The position numbers were made by a program, and so were the translations under genes. Of a stretch of DNA of 6,418 nt, positions 6,360 to 6,418 are shown piece by piece. Under the pieces are notes generated by a model. It was given only the letters and a program-made list of their open reading frames with translations. It made no database searches and had not been told where the DNA came from. Where the stretch lies: contig JAGRHE010000158.1 in the NCBI GenBank assembly GCA_020445165.1, positions 1 through 6,418 on the forward strand. Reading direction: 5' to 3'. Source of the DNA: Gammaproteobacteria bacterium (GTDB lineage: Bacteria > Pseudomonadota > Gammaproteobacteria > Chromatiales > Sedimenticolaceae). Position 1 is the stretch's first letter; each line of letters starts with the position of its first letter.

Positions 6360-6371
6360 GGGCTGGGAACG

Positions 6372-6418
6372 ATGAGTGACGATAAAAAGCAGGGCAAGGG
6401 CGAAGACGGCAAGCTGCT
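6372..6418 (+). CDS. clpX: ClpX, ATPase subunit of ClpXP, N-terminal fragment cut by window end
   Basis: Only 15 complete codons are present: MSDDKKQGKGEDGKL, with the next codon beginning CT. This matches the short charged leader of ClpX, which in E. coli runs into GKLLYCSFCGK, the start of the zinc-binding domain. The position directly after clpP in the same direction supports the call. GGGGG (6358-6362) and GGGA (6365-6368) precede the ATG; the first has the more usual spacing of 9 nt. ClpX unfolds tagged substrates, such as ssrA-marked chains, and feeds them into ClpP. The zinc site and AAA+ motifs lie outside the window, so the call rests on the leader and the context. Confidence 0.9.
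   Translation, partial: MSDDKKQGKGEDGKL

Overview
The window looks like a chromosomal segment of a GC-rich gammaproteobacterium. The evidence is the order tRNA-Leu, tig, clpP, clpX, an E. coli-length trigger factor (432 aa), a PrmB that follows the enterobacterial protein closely, and a HemN with an Anr/FNR-type site upstream. I cannot name the genus. I see no mobile element, CRISPR array, integrase or phage gene. This is core-genome housekeeping DNA, and I found no clear undescribed multi-gene system. The points worth a second look are regulatory, plus one unknown small gene.

Layout. 1-1029 (minus strand): N-terminal part of a membrane sensor protein (two membrane helices around a PilJ/NarX-like helical sensor region, then HAMP and the start of a GAF-like domain), cut off by the window edge. 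1030-1130: divergent intergenic gap with a perfect 11-bp-stem hairpin. 1131-2054: prmB, the methyltransferase that modifies ribosomal protein L3. About 2029-2358: a small unrecognised gene overlapping the end of prmB. 2359-2415: short control region with an FNR/Anr box and a -10 element at class II spacing. 2416-3801: hemN, oxygen-independent coproporphyrinogen III dehydrogenase. 3802-4068: non-coding, ending in a strong extended -10 promoter. 4069-4153: tRNA-Leu(UAG). 4250-5548: tig. 5621-6253: clpP. 6254-6371: clpX control region with a likely sigma70 promoter and alternative hairpins near the ribosome binding site. 6372 to the end: first codons of clpX.

How the genes work together. Two themes are visible. 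One is protein synthesis and quality control: PrmB modifies the ribosome, tRNA-Leu decodes CUN codons, trigger factor folds nascent chains at the ribosome exit, and ClpP with ClpX degrades tagged or misfolded proteins. The other is oxygen response: HemN makes haem without oxygen and its promoter carries an FNR/Anr site. The sensor at the left edge has a helical region resembling those of nitrate/nitrite sensors, but its output domain lies outside the window, so a link to hemN is only a guess.
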